A stretch of DNA of 64,000 nucleotides from G965240365 sp965240365 (GCA_965240365.1 OZ251218.1:2356001-2420000); one strand, 5' to 3'; positions 33,574-42,891 are shown, counted from the first letter of the stretch. Notes: generated by a model from the letters alone, not told the origin. Numbers and translations are program-made.

Positions 33574-34775
33574 TGTCCGCGCGGCCAAACCCGCAGGCCA
33601 GCCCGGCCCCGCGCCGGCCGTGGCCGCACAGGTGGCTGGCCGGCTATGACCTGAGCTTGATCGGCGCCGCGCTGCTGCTCATTTTTGCCGGGCTGATTAT
33701 GGTGGCCTCCGCCTCGGCCTCGATCTCGACCAGGGAGTTCGACCACGCCCTGTATTTTTTCCGGCGGCAGGCCATTGCGGCCGGGCTGGGCCTGTTGCTC
33801 GCCCTGGGCTGCCTGAAGTTGCCCATGCGCGTCTGGCAGGCGCTGAGTGGGCCTTTATTGATCATGGTCATCGCGCTGCTGGCCCTGACCCTGGTACCCG
33901 GTCTCGGCAAAGAGGTGAACGGCAGCACGCGCTGGATACAACTGGGCCCGGTTACCCTGCAGGCCTCGGAGTTGGCCAGATTATGCGTGATCGCCTATCT
34001 GGCCAGCTATCTGGTGCGGCATGGCGAGGCCGTGCGCGCCGATTTCGCCGGCTTTATCCGGCCCGTGTGCCTGCTCACGCTGATCGCGGCCCTGCTGCTA
34101 TTGGAACCGGATTATGGCGTCAGCGTGGTGTTATTTATGACGGCGCTGGGGATGCTGTTCATGGGCGGCGTGCCGTTAAGCCGTTACTTCGCCTGGGCTG
34201 CGGTGGCCGTCAGCGGCCTGCTCACGCTGGCCGTTGTATCCCCGTATCGCATGCGCCGCCTGCTGAGCTTCATGGACCCGTGGCAGGACCGCTACGACAG
34301 CGGTTTTCAATTAATCCAGGCCCTGGTCGCCTTCGGCCGCGGCGAGTGGTTTGGCGTGGGTCTGGGCGGCAGCGTCCAGAAGTTATTTTACCTGTCGGCG
34401 GCGCATACCGATTTTCTGTTTGCCGTCATTGCCGAGGAAACGGGTTTGATCGGCAGCCTTGCGCTAATCCTGCTCTACACATTTATCGTCTGGCGCGCGT
34501 TTGCCATCGGCCGGCGCGCGGAACTGGCCGGGCGGCCCTTCGCGGCCTATTTTGCCTATGGCATCGGCCTGCTTGTCGGTTTGCAGACCTATATCAATAT
34601 CGGCGTGAACATGGGCGCCTTGCCGACCAAGGGCCTGACCCTGCCACTCATGAGTTATGGCGGCAACAGCCTGATTGTCTATTGCGTGCTGATGGGCATT
34701 CTGCTCCGGATCGAATACGAAAATCGCCGCGCGCGGCGCGCGGCCACCCACGCGGGGGCGCCGGCCCATGTCTGA
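33573..34775 (+). CDS. ftsW: Septal peptidoglycan glycosyltransferase FtsW
   Basis: FtsW is a SEDS-family polymerase acting with FtsI at the septum. The 400 residues form about ten membrane helices, with GSTRWIQLGPVTLQASELARL near the large loop and the family signature NIGVNMGALPTKGLTLPLMSYGGNS. The start shares a base with the murD stop (TGATG). Confidence 0.96.
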   Translation: MSARPNPQASPAPRRPWPHRWLAGYDLSLIGAALLLIFAGLIMVASASASISTREFDHALYFFRRQAIAAGLGLLLALGCLKLPMRVWQALSGPLLIMVIALLALTLVPGLGKEVNGSTRWIQLGPVTLQASELARLCVIAYLASYLVRHGEAVRADFAGFIRPVCLLTLIAALLLLEPDYGVSVVLFMTALGMLFMGGVPLSRYFAWAAVAVSGLLTLAVVSPYRMRRLLSFMDPWQDRYDSGFQLIQALVAFGRGEWFGVGLGGSVQKLFYLSAAHTDFLFAVIAEETGLIGSLALILLYTFIVWRAFAIGRRAELAGRPFAAYFAYGIGLLVGLQTYINIGVNMGALPTKGLTLPLMSYGGNSLIVYCVLMGILLRIEYENRRARRAATHAGAPAHV

Positions 34776-35853
34776 GCGGACCATCATGATCATGGCGGGC
34801 GGCACCGGCGGCCATGTCTATCCGGCCCTGGCGGTGGCCGCCAGGCTCAAGGAAAAGGGTTGTGGCTTATGCTGGCTCGGCACGGACCGCGGCCTGGAGG
34901 CCGAGCTTGTGCCCCGGCATGGCTATCCGCTGGCCACGATCAATGTCTCCGCCATCCGGGGCAAGGGCCCGGGGCGCTGGTTGCTGACCCCGCCGATGTT
35001 GTTGATCGCCCTGTGGCAGGCCCTGCTCGTCATGCGCCGGGCGCGGCCCGTCGCGGTGCTGGGCATGGGCGGCTTTGCCAGCGGCCCGGGCGGCATCGCG
35101 GCCCGGTTGCTGCGTATCCCGCTCCTGATACATGAACAAAACGCCATAGCCGGCATGACCAACCGCCTGCTGGCGCCATTGGCCGTGGCCGTGCTGGCGG
35201 CCTTTCCGGGCGCGTTTCAGGCCCGGCGCGGGGTCATTATCAGCGGCAATCCGGTGCGTCCCGCGATCGCAGGCCTGCCGGGGCCGGAACAACGGTTTGC
35301 CGGCCGCGCCGACGGTCATCTGAGGATTCTGATACTGGGCGGCAGTCTGGGCGCAAAACGGCTGAACGAGGTGTTGCCCGCGACGCTGGCCGGGCTGAGC
35401 GGGGATTTCAGCTTGCGGGTCCGGCACCAGTGTGGCCGGCGCCATACCGAGGCGACCGGCAAGGCCTATAAAGCCTGCCGCTTTGAGGCCGAGATCAGCG
35501 CGTTTATCGAAGACATGGCCGGGGCCTATGGCTGGGCCGATCTGGTGGTATGCCGGGCCGGCGCGCTGACGATTACCGAACTGGCCGCCGCCGGCGTGGG
35601 TTCTATCCTGATTCCGTTTCCCTATGCCGTGGATGATCATCAAGCCGAAAACGCCAAATATCTGACGACGGCCGGGGCCGCCCTGCTGTTGCCGGAGGCG
35701 GAACTGAACCGGGAACGGCTGACAAGCGTGTTAAGCGCGCTGTTCAGCCGCCCGGACAGGCTCAGGAAAATGGCCGTCCGCGCGCGCGCGCTGGCCCGCC
35801 CCGGCGCGGCCGAGACCGTCGCCCGACTGTGTGTGGAGGCCGGCCATGTCTGA
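34768..35853 (+). CDS. murG: Lipid II synthase MurG
   Basis: MurG transfers GlcNAc from UDP-GlcNAc to lipid I on the inner face of the membrane. The 361 residues have the glycine-rich N-terminal GGTGGHVYPAL, HEQNAIAGMTNRLLA, GGSLGAKRLNE and VCRAGALTITELAAAG with IPFPYAVDDHQ. The start overlaps the ftsW stop within ATGTCTGA, an 8-base overlap repeated exactly at the murG-murC joint. Confidence 0.97.
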   Translation: MSERTIMIMAGGTGGHVYPALAVAARLKEKGCGLCWLGTDRGLEAELVPRHGYPLATINVSAIRGKGPGRWLLTPPMLLIALWQALLVMRRARPVAVLGMGGFASGPGGIAARLLRIPLLIHEQNAIAGMTNRLLAPLAVAVLAAFPGAFQARRGVIISGNPVRPAIAGLPGPEQRFAGRADGHLRILILGGSLGAKRLNEVLPATLAGLSGDFSLRVRHQCGRRHTEATGKAYKACRFEAEISAFIEDMAGAYGWADLVVCRAGALTITELAAAGVGSILIPFPYAVDDHQAENAKYLTTAGAALLLPEAELNRERLTSVLSALFSRPDRLRKMAVRARALARPGAAETVARLCVEAGHV

Positions 35854-37267
35854 CTGGCAGGCGCACGATATGGGCCGGGTCCGGCGCGTCCATTTTATCG
35901 GTATCGGCGGGGCCGGCATGAGCGGCATCGCCGAAGTGCTCAAGAATCTCGGTTATGAGGTCAGCGGCTCCGATATACGCGCCAGCCGGGTCACGGACCG
36001 ACTGGCCGCGCTCGGGATCCGCGTCTCAATCGGGCATGCGCCGGCGCACATCGAGGGCGCGGACGTGGTCGTGGTCAGCAGCGCCATCGGCAAAGACAAT
36101 GAAGAGGCGCGCGCCGCGCGCGCAAAACGTATCCCGCTGGTCCGGCGCGCCGAAATGCTGGCCGAACTCATGCGTTTCAGCAAGGGGATCGCCATCGCCG
36201 GCACCCACGGCAAGACCACCACCACCAGCCTGGTGGCCAGCGTGCTGGCCGAGGGCGGCCTGGACCCGACTTATGTGATCGGCGGCCTGTTAAACAGCTC
36301 CGGTTCAAACGCGCGTCTCGGCAGCGGGCGGTATATCGTGGCCGAGGCGGACGAGAGTGACGCCTCGTTTCTGCATCTGTATCCGGTCATTGCCGTGATC
36401 ACCAATATCGACGCCGATCACCTTGAGACCTACGCGGGTGATTTTGCCCGCCTGCGGCATAACTTTATCGAATTTTTACAGCAGTTGCCGTTTTATGGCC
36501 TCGCGGTGCTGTGTGTTGACGATGCCGGCGTGCGCCGCATCCTGCCCGAGGTCAGCCGGCCCGTGGTGACTTACGGGCTTGATTTTGCGGCCGACTACCG
36601 GGCCGGCTTTCTGCGCCAGGAGGGCGCGCGCACCTGGTTTGCGGTCTCCAAAAAAGACCGCGCGGACTGGCTTGAAATCGAGCTTAATCTGCCGGGCAAA
36701 CATAATTTGCTCAACGCGCTGGCGGCTGTGGTCGTGGCCCATGAACTGGGCGTTGCCGATGAGGCCATCGTGAGCGCGCTGAGCCGCTTTCAGGGCATTG
36801 CCCGCCGTTGCCATGTGCGCGGCGATATCAGGATCAACGGCCTCAAGCTGACCCTGATCGACGATTACGCCCATCATCCGACCGAGATCAGGGCCGTGTT
36901 CGCCGCGATCCGGGCCGGCTGGCCGGGGCGGCGGCTGGTCGTGGTCTATCAGCCGCATCGCTACACGCGCCTCAGGGCCCTGTTTGAAGACTTCAGCCAG
37001 GCCCTGTCAATGGCGGACGGCCTGTTGATCTTTGAGGTCTATGCGGCCGGGGAAACGCCCATTGCCGGGTCCGACAGCCGCGCCCTGTGCCGCGCCATTC
37101 GCCTGCGGGGCCGGGCCGATCCCGTGTTCGTCAAGGATCAGGTCGAACTGGCCGAGGTCCTGGCCGGCGCGGCGCGCGCCGACGACCTGCTGTTGACCCT
37201 GGGCGCGGGCGATATTGGCCTGCTGTCGCGGCAATTATATGAACGGCATTGCGCCGTGGCGCATTGA
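35846..37267 (+). CDS. murC: UDP-MurNAc L-alanine ligase MurC
   Basis: MurC begins peptide assembly on UDP-MurNAc. The start is ATG 35846, overlapping murG in ATGTCTGA; the frame from 35831 adds five residues inside murG. The 473 residues show HFIGIGGAGMSGIAEVL, the P-loop AGTHGKTTTTSL, EADESDASFLHL and DDYAHHPTEI. It precedes the MurB-Ddl fusion by 67 bases, the first real gap since rsmH apart from the short mraY-murD spacer. Confidence 0.97.
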   Translation: MSDWQAHDMGRVRRVHFIGIGGAGMSGIAEVLKNLGYEVSGSDIRASRVTDRLAALGIRVSIGHAPAHIEGADVVVVSSAIGKDNEEARAARAKRIPLVRRAEMLAELMRFSKGIAIAGTHGKTTTTSLVASVLAEGGLDPTYVIGGLLNSSGSNARLGSGRYIVAEADESDASFLHLYPVIAVITNIDADHLETYAGDFARLRHNFIEFLQQLPFYGLAVLCVDDAGVRRILPEVSRPVVTYGLDFAADYRAGFLRQEGARTWFAVSKKDRADWLEIELNLPGKHNLLNALAAVVVAHELGVADEAIVSALSRFQGIARRCHVRGDIRINGLKLTLIDDYAHHPTEIRAVFAAIRAGWPGRRLVVVYQPHRYTRLRALFEDFSQALSMADGLLIFEVYAAGETPIAGSDSRALCRAIRLRGRADPVFVKDQVELAEVLAGAARADDLLLTLGAGDIGLLSRQLYERHCAVAH

Positions 37268-37334
37268 TGGCGGGACCTGGGCAGACATTTTAATCCGCAG
37301 ATTACACAGATGAACGCAGAACAGGACAAATGCC

Positions 37335-39287
37335 ATGACCGCCGCGATTGATGATACGGCCCTGCGCGGCCGGCTCAGGCGGGGGGAGCCGATGGCGCGG
37401 CACAGCTTTTGGCAGGCCGGCGGGCCGGCCGATTATTACTATAAGCCGGCCGATCTCGACGATCTGGCCGGGTTTATTAGGCAGGCGCCGCCGGCCCTGC
37501 CTTTGACCTGGGTCGGGCATGGCAGCAATCTGCTGGTGCGCGACGGCGGCATCCGCGGGGCCGTGATCTCGGTCGCGGGGGTGCTGACCGGGCACAGGCA
37601 GCTTGAGGCCGGGACCATCGAGCTTGGGGCCGGTCTCGCCTGCGCGCGCGCGGCCCGCTTTGCCGCAGGCCGGGGCCTGGCCGGGCTTGAGTTTTTGGCC
37701 GGGATCCCCGGCACGGTGGGGGGCGCGCTGGCCATGAATGCCGGCGCCTACGGCGGCGAAATCTGGGATCGCGTGACGGAAGTCGAGCTTATTGACCGGC
37801 ATGGCGAGCGGCAATCCCGCGCCCGGCAGGATTTCAGCGCCGCCTACAGACAGGCGCGCATCCCGCCGGGGCAATGGTTCGTGGCCGCCAGATTCAAACT
37901 GCAAGCCTCTTCCAGGGCGGCGGTCGAGGCCTCGATCGATGCGCTCATGCGGCGCCGGGACGAGACGCAGCCGTGGCGGGAAAGGAGTTGCGGTTCGGTC
38001 TTCAAAAATCCGCCGGGCGATCATGCGGCCAGATTGATCGAGGACTGCGGGCTGAAGGGCAGGGCCATCGGCGCGGCCCGTGTGTCGGAGAAACACGCCA
38101 ACTTTATCATCAACAGCGCCAATGCCACGGCCCTGGAGATAGAGCAACTGATCGAACTCGTGCAGAGGACCGTCAGGCAAAGGCATGGCGTGTTGCTGGA
38201 ACCCGAGGTCCGGATCATCGGTGAAAAGGCGCCGGTCAACAAATCCCGGGCAAATAAAACCCAGGCAGATAAACCCCGGAAAAATAAAACCCGGCCAGAC
38301 AAATCCAGGGCAAACAAATCCGCGGCGATCAACCGCTGGCCCGAATATCGGCCGGCCGACTTCGGCCGGGTGGCCGTGCTGATGGGCGGGCAGTCCGCCG
38401 AGCGCGATATTTCGCTGGCCAGCGGCAAGGCCGTGCTGGCCGCGCTGCTTGAGGCCGGGATCGATGCCCGGGGTCTGGATCTTGACCGCGATACCCTGCG
38501 GCAACTGCTCGCGGAAGATTTTGACCGGGCCTTTATCGCCCTGCATGGGCGCGGCGGCGAGGACGGCGTGATCCAGGGCGCGCTGGAAACCATCGGACTG
38601 CCCTATACCGGCAGCGGCGTCCCGGCCTCGGCCCTGGCGCTGGACAAGATGTTGAGCAAGGCGATCTGGCGGGCCGCGGATCTGCTGACGCCGGCGGCCG
38701 TGGAACTGGATGAGGCCAGCGACTGGCAGGCCGTCATCGCCAGGACCGGCCTGCCGCTCATGCTGAAGCCCGTCAATGAAGGCTCCAGTCTGGGCGCAAG
38801 CAAGGTCGCCGGGGCGGCGGAATGGGCCGGGGCCCGGCGCCGCGCCGGCCGCTTTGACCGGCGGGTCATGGCCGAGGCCTGGGTCGAGGGCGCCGAATAT
38901 ACGGTCCCGATCCTGCATGAGCGGGCCTTGCCGATCATAAAACTGGAGACCAGGCGCGAGTTTTATGATTACCGGGCCAAGTATGAGGATCCCGGCACGC
39001 GCTTTATCTGCCCGTGCGGCCTCGACCCGGAGGCCGAGGCAAGGCTCGGCGAACTGTCTTTGCGGGCCTGCCGCCTGTTGGGCGTCAGCGGCTGGGCGCG
39101 CGTGGATCTGCTGCTTGACCAGACCGACCGGCCCTGGTTGATCGAGGTCAATACCGTGCCGGGCATGACCGATCACAGTCTGGTGCCGCTGGCCGCGCGC
39201 CAGGCCGGGCTCTCCTTTCAGGAACTGGCGCTGCAAATACTGGCCACCAGCCTGACGGAGCCCGAACGGGCAGAGGCAAAGGGCTGA
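37335..39287 (+). CDS. murB-ddl: MurB-Ddl fusion: UDP-MurNAc dehydrogenase / D-Ala-D-Ala ligase
   Basis: A single 650-residue frame carries two normally separate enzymes. Residues 1-300 are MurB, the FAD enzyme reducing UDP-GlcNAc-enolpyruvate (HGSNLLVRDGGIRG, GIPGTVGGALAMNAGAYG, SCGSVFKNP). Residues about 340-650 are D-Ala-D-Ala ligase, an ATP-grasp enzyme (VLMGGQSAERDISL, LHGRGGEDGVIQG, PVNEGSSLGASKV, WARVDLLLD, EVNTVPGMTDHS). A lysine-rich linker with six 5-residue repeats (303-332) joins them. Usually murB and ddlB are adjacent separate genes. Both sets of motifs look intact. Confidence 0.95.
   Translation: MTAAIDDTALRGRLRRGEPMARHSFWQAGGPADYYYKPADLDDLAGFIRQAPPALPLTWVGHGSNLLVRDGGIRGAVISVAGVLTGHRQLEAGTIELGAGLACARAARFAAGRGLAGLEFLAGIPGTVGGALAMNAGAYGGEIWDRVTEVELIDRHGERQSRARQDFSAAYRQARIPPGQWFVAARFKLQASSRAAVEASIDALMRRRDETQPWRERSCGSVFKNPPGDHAARLIEDCGLKGRAIGAARVSEKHANFIINSANATALEIEQLIELVQRTVRQRHGVLLEPEVRIIGEKAPVNKSRANKTQADKPRKNKTRPDKSRANKSAAINRWPEYRPADFGRVAVLMGGQSAERDISLASGKAVLAALLEAGIDARGLDLDRDTLRQLLAEDFDRAFIALHGRGGEDGVIQGALETIGLPYTGSGVPASALALDKMLSKAIWRAADLLTPAAVELDEASDWQAVIARTGLPLMLKPVNEGSSLGASKVAGAAEWAGARRRAGRFDRRVMAEAWVEGAEYTVPILHERALPIIKLETRREFYDYRAKYEDPGTRFICPCGLDPEAEARLGELSLRACRLLGVSGWARVDLLLDQTDRPWLIEVNTVPGMTDHSLVPLAARQAGLSFQELALQILATSLTEPERAEAKG
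38241..38330 (+). repeat. 15-bp tandem repeat encoding the MurB-Ddl linker
   Basis: Six in-frame 15-base units begin AAATCC or AAAACC. They encode KSRAN, KTQAD, KPRKN, KTRPD, KSRAN and KSAAI (residues 303-332). The pattern is a degenerate minisatellite that lengthened the junction without breaking the frame. Confidence 0.85.
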
Positions 39288-40042
39288 TGGCGCTGGAACT
39301 GGAGCCCCGCGCGGACGGGCCGGGCCTGGATACGGCCGCCGAAGCCCCGCGGCCAGGCGCCCGCCTGGCCGGCGTATTGACCTTGATCGGGCTGCTCCTG
39401 CTGCTGGGCTGGTTTGGTATGAAGTTGTTTGATCCGGCCACATTGCCGATCAGTCAGGTCAGGATCGAGGGCGACTTCACGCGCCTGTCACCGGCGGATT
39501 TGCAGCGGCGGGTCAGCGGCAAGGCGCAGGGCGGTTTTTTCAACCTGAACGTGGACGCCGTGCGCCTGGCGCTGCTGGCCGAACCCTGGGTGAGCCGGAT
39601 CGCCGTCAAGCGCGTCTGGCCGGACACCCTGCGCGTGATCGTGACCGAGCAAAGCCCGGCCGCGCGCTGGGGCGAGCGCGGGCTGTTGAATACGGCCGGC
39701 CAATACTTTGCGCCGGAGGCCGGCGGCATCCCGCCGCAACTGCCGTTGCTGAACGGGCCGCCAGGCAGCGAGTTGGTTCTGTTCAATCGTTTTAAGGACT
39801 TGCAGGCCGGGCTTGAAGCGGCGGGTTTGAGTATCAAGGCGTTGAATCTTGACGAACGGCGCGCCTGGTCGCTGAGGCTCGGCAACGGCGCCCGGGTCAT
39901 TCTCGGCCGGCATGATTTTGAAGCCCGCCTTCGGCGCCTGCTGCGCCTGGTCCCGGTCGTGTTGGCGGAGGAGCGGGAGCGGCGGGCGGAAACCATTGAC
40001 ATGCGCTATACCAACGGCTTTGCGGTGCAATGGCAAGAGTGA
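39287..40042 (+). CDS. ftsQ: Cell division protein FtsQ
   Basis: FtsQ is the bitopic protein that links early and late divisome proteins and recruits FtsBL. The 251 residues have a cytoplasmic Pro-rich tail, one membrane helix (LAGVLTLIGLLLLLGWFGM), the POTRA domain (ISQVRIEGDFTRLSPADLQ) and a beta domain (VKRVWPDTLRVIVTEQSPAARWGE). It shares a base with the ddl stop. Confidence 0.95.
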   Translation: MALELEPRADGPGLDTAAEAPRPGARLAGVLTLIGLLLLLGWFGMKLFDPATLPISQVRIEGDFTRLSPADLQRRVSGKAQGGFFNLNVDAVRLALLAEPWVSRIAVKRVWPDTLRVIVTEQSPAARWGERGLLNTAGQYFAPEAGGIPPQLPLLNGPPGSELVLFNRFKDLQAGLEAAGLSIKALNLDERRAWSLRLGNGARVILGRHDFEARLRRLLRLVPVVLAEERERRAETIDMRYTNGFAVQWQE

Positions 40043-40077
40043 TTTTGATGGCGACAAAGGGCCGGCAAGGGTGAAGT

Positions 40078-41313
40078 ATGGTTAAAAAGACAGACAAAAA
40101 TCTCATCGTCGGGCTCGATATCGGCACCTCCAAGGTGGTGGCGATCGTGGGTGAAATCACCGCTGATGACGACATTGAGATCATCGGCATCGGCTCAAAT
40201 CCCTCGCGCGGCCTGAAAAAAGGCGTGGTGGTCAACATCGAATTGACCGTGAACTCGATCAAGCGGGCCGTCCGGGAGGCCGAACTAATGGCCGGTTGCG
40301 AGATCCATTCCGTGTTTGCCGGTATCGCCGGCAGCCATATCCGCAGCCTGAATTCGCATGGCATCGTGGCCATCCGCGACAATGAAGTCTCCGCCGGCGA
40401 TGTCGATCGCGTGATCGACGCGGCCCGGGCCGTCGCGATCCCGGCCGATCAGAGGATTCTGCATGTGCTGCCGCAGGAATTCATCATCGACAAGCAGGAG
40501 GGGATCAAGGAGCCCGTGGGCATGTCCGGGGTCAGGCTGGAGGCGCGGATTCATATCGTCACGGGCGCCGCGAGCGCGGCCCAGAATATCAGCAAATGTG
40601 TGCGCCGCTGCGGCCTGGAGGTGGATGACATCATTCTTGAACAGATCGCCTCGGGCTATTCGGTCCTGACCGAAGACGAGAAGGAACTGGGGGTCTGCCT
40701 GATCGACATCGGCGGCGGCACCACCGATATCGCCGTGTTTACCGAAGGCGCGATCCACCATACCGCCGTGATCCCGATCGCGGGCGACCACGTCACGAGC
40801 GATATCGCGGCGATCCTGCGCACGCCGACCCAGGATGCCGAGGACCTCAAGCTGCAATATGCCTGCGCCCTCACGCAACTGGCCGGACACGATGACAGCA
40901 TTGATGTGCCGAGCGTGGGCGACCTGCCGCCGCGCCGGCTGGCGCGTCAGGCCCTGGCCGAAGTGGTGCAGCCGCGCTATGAAGAACTGCTGAATCTGGT
41001 GCAGGACGAACTCCGGCGCAGCGGCTATGAGCGCCTGCTCACGGCCGGCATCGTGCTGACCGGCGGCAGTTCGAAGATGGACGGTCTGATTGAACTGGCG
41101 GAAGAAATCTTTCATGTGCCGGTGCGCCTCGGTGTGCCCCAGCATGTCTCGGGCCTGGTCGATGTGGTCAGGAGTCCGATCCATGCCACCGGCGTGGGGC
41201 TGTTGCTGTTCGGCCATAAACAAAATCAGGAGGGGGCGCCGCAGGTGCATCTGAACGAGGGCATGCGGGGCGTCTGGGAAAGGATGAAGAGCTGGTTCAG
41301 GGGTAATTTTTAG
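40078..41313 (+). CDS. ftsA: Cell division ATPase FtsA
   Basis: FtsA is an actin-like protein that tethers FtsZ to the membrane. The 411 residues show LIVGLDIGTSKVVAIVGE, GGCEIHSVFAGIAGSHI-type 1C domain, GVCLIDIGGGTTDIAVF, VLTGGSSKMDGL and a C-terminal amphipathic membrane-targeting helix (VWERMKSWFRGNF). It follows ftsQ by 35 bases, with a GGGTGAAG ribosome site. Confidence 0.97.
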   Translation: MVKKTDKNLIVGLDIGTSKVVAIVGEITADDDIEIIGIGSNPSRGLKKGVVVNIELTVNSIKRAVREAELMAGCEIHSVFAGIAGSHIRSLNSHGIVAIRDNEVSAGDVDRVIDAARAVAIPADQRILHVLPQEFIIDKQEGIKEPVGMSGVRLEARIHIVTGAASAAQNISKCVRRCGLEVDDIILEQIASGYSVLTEDEKELGVCLIDIGGGTTDIAVFTEGAIHHTAVIPIAGDHVTSDIAAILRTPTQDAEDLKLQYACALTQLAGHDDSIDVPSVGDLPPRRLARQALAEVVQPRYEELLNLVQDELRRSGYERLLTAGIVLTGGSSKMDGLIELAEEIFHVPVRLGVPQHVSGLVDVVRSPIHATGVGLLLFGHKQNQEGAPQVHLNEGMRGVWERMKSWFRGNF

Positions 41314-41371
41314 TGAAGAGTGAGCAGTTAATTTTTAATCGTTGAAAGTCAAACCTCAGGAGGTAATTATT

Positions 41372-42511
41372 ATGTTTAAATTAGCGGATGAAGCCGATCA
41401 AACGCCCGTGATCAAGGTCATCGGGATCGGTGGGGGCGGCGGCAACGCCTTGCAGCACATGGTAGAGACCGGCATCGAGGGAGTCGAGTTTATCTGCGCG
41501 AATACCGACTCGCAGGCCCTGAAAAGCTCCTCGGCCGGCATGATCCTGCAACTCGGCAGCAAGTCGACCGGAGGGTTGGGCGCGGGCGCTGACCCCAATG
41601 TTGGCCGCGAGGCCGCGCTGGAGGATCGGGATCGCTTGATGGAACTGCTGGAGGGTTGCGATATGGCCTTTATCGCGGCCGGCATGGGCGGCGGCACCGG
41701 CAGCGGGGCCGCGCCGGTACTGGCCCAGGTGGCCAGGGAGATGGGCATCCTGACGGTCGCGGTCGTGACCCGCCCGTTTGAATTCGAGGGCAAAAAGCGG
41801 GCCGCCGTGGCCGCGCAGGGCATTGATGAGCTCGGCCAGTTTGTCAATTCGCTGATCACGATCCCCAATGAAAAGCTCAAGAGTGTGCTGGGCGCGGACA
41901 TGTCCATGCTGAATGCGTTCGCGGCCGCCAACGATGTGCTGCTGGGCGCAGTGCAGGGCATTGCCGAGATCATCACCCGGCCGGGCCTGATCAATGTGGA
42001 TTTTGCCGATGTGCGCACCGTGATGTCCGAGAAGGGCATGGCCATGATGGGCACCGGCCGGGCCCAGGGCGAGGGCCGGGCCGAGGTGGCCGCCGAGGCC
42101 GCCATCTCCAGTCCGCTGCTGGAAGACGTGAATCTGTGCGGCGCCAAGGGGATCCTGGTCAATATTACCGCCGGACCGGATCTGACCATCGGTGAATTTG
42201 ACCAGATCGGCGCCAGGGTCAGGCAACTGGCCTCGGACAGCGCCTCGGTGGTGGCCGGCGCGGTGTTTGACCCGGAGATGTCGGGCGATATCCGGGTTAC
42301 CATCGTGGCGACCGGGCTTGGCGATGCGCCTGAAAAAGAGGATGTAAGCCGGATCAGATTGGTTCAGAATGCGCGGGTCAGCTCCGACTATAAGAGTTTC
42401 GACCGGCCGACCGTGCTGCGCAATGAGGGGCCGGAAGATACGGCCGGCAAGGCCGGGCAGGATCCGGATTATCTGGATATTCCGGCCTTTTTAAGGCGTC
42501 AGGCGGACTAG
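41372..42511 (+). CDS. ftsZ: Cell division GTPase FtsZ
   Basis: FtsZ is the tubulin-like GTPase that forms the division ring. The start is ATG 41372, behind the near-perfect ribosome site CAGGAGGT; an upstream TTG (41342) is rejected. The 379 residues show VIGIGGGGGNALQHMV, the GTP signature GMGGGTGSGAAPV, NVDFADVRTVM, and the C-terminal peptide PDYLDIPAFLRRQ that binds FtsA and ZapD, the latter being encoded in this window too. Confidence 0.98.
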   Translation: MFKLADEADQTPVIKVIGIGGGGGNALQHMVETGIEGVEFICANTDSQALKSSSAGMILQLGSKSTGGLGAGADPNVGREAALEDRDRLMELLEGCDMAFIAAGMGGGTGSGAAPVLAQVAREMGILTVAVVTRPFEFEGKKRAAVAAQGIDELGQFVNSLITIPNEKLKSVLGADMSMLNAFAAANDVLLGAVQGIAEIITRPGLINVDFADVRTVMSEKGMAMMGTGRAQGEGRAEVAAEAAISSPLLEDVNLCGAKGILVNITAGPDLTIGEFDQIGARVRQLASDSASVVAGAVFDPEMSGDIRVTIVATGLGDAPEKEDVSRIRLVQNARVSSDYKSFDRPTVLRNEGPEDTAGKAGQDPDYLDIPAFLRRQAD

Positions 42512-42545
42512 ATTTCGGGAATAAATACCGTTAATATTAGCATGG

Positions 42546-42577
42546 CAATTAAACAGGCATCCTTGCCTGTTTAATTG
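42546..42577 (+). terminator. Hairpin after ftsZ
   Basis: CAATTAAACAGGCA (42546-42559), loop TCCT, TGCCTGTTTAATTG (42564-42577): a perfect 14-bp stem, 35 bases after the ftsZ stop, without a long T run. It is the probable end or processing point of the mraZ-ftsZ transcript. Confidence 0.7.
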
Positions 42578-42642
42578 TCGCCCAATAAAATTCGGCGCAA
42601 TTCGTGGAATGGCTTGATTTTATAGGGCTCCGCGGGCTACGC

Positions 42643-42710
42643 CTGCCTGCAGCAGGCAGGCCCGCGCCAGCACATCCGTGTGCTGGACTACCTGCCTGCT
42701 GCAGGCAGGT
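42643..42710. repeat. Palindrome cluster between ftsZ and lpxC
   Basis: Palindrome CCTGCCTGCAGCAGGCAGG (42644-42662), hairpin CCAGCACA-TCCG-TGTGCTGG (42667-42686), and palindrome CCTGCCTGCTGCAGGCAGG (42691-42709). The two outer palindromes can also pair with each other and enclose the inner hairpin. The same CCTGCCTGC..GCAGGCAGG motif recurs near 24376, 56535, 61027 and 61131. Confidence 0.8.
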
Positions 42711-42782
42711 TAACCCGCTATATTATTATTTGCCGGGTTAATAGTTGGCATTCGAAGCGGGACGGAGATTGGGAGATGGAAT

Positions 42783-42835
42783 AACCCCGGTGATGCCGGG
42801 GTTTTCCTGTCCCCGGCGGGCCGCGCATGGCCCGC
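42783..42835 (+). terminator. Two hairpins in the lpxC leader
   Basis: AACCCCGG-TGATG-CCGGGGTT (42783-42803) followed by TTCC, then GCGGGCC-GCGCAT-GGCCCGC (42816-42835). They lie 57-109 bases before the lpxC start. They could end transcription from ftsZ or attenuate lpxC. The remaining intergenic bases hold no gene. Confidence 0.55.
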
Positions 42836-42891
42836 TCGCGGGTTTTAACAACGCCGTCACCGGCGCTAAACAAATTATTGGATAAGTTATA

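Noticed and set aside
37302..39443. A 713-codon open frame antisense to murB-ddl
   Set aside because: Low-complexity Gly/Pro/Arg-rich translation, wholly antisense to a gene with intact enzyme motifs; an artefact of high GC.
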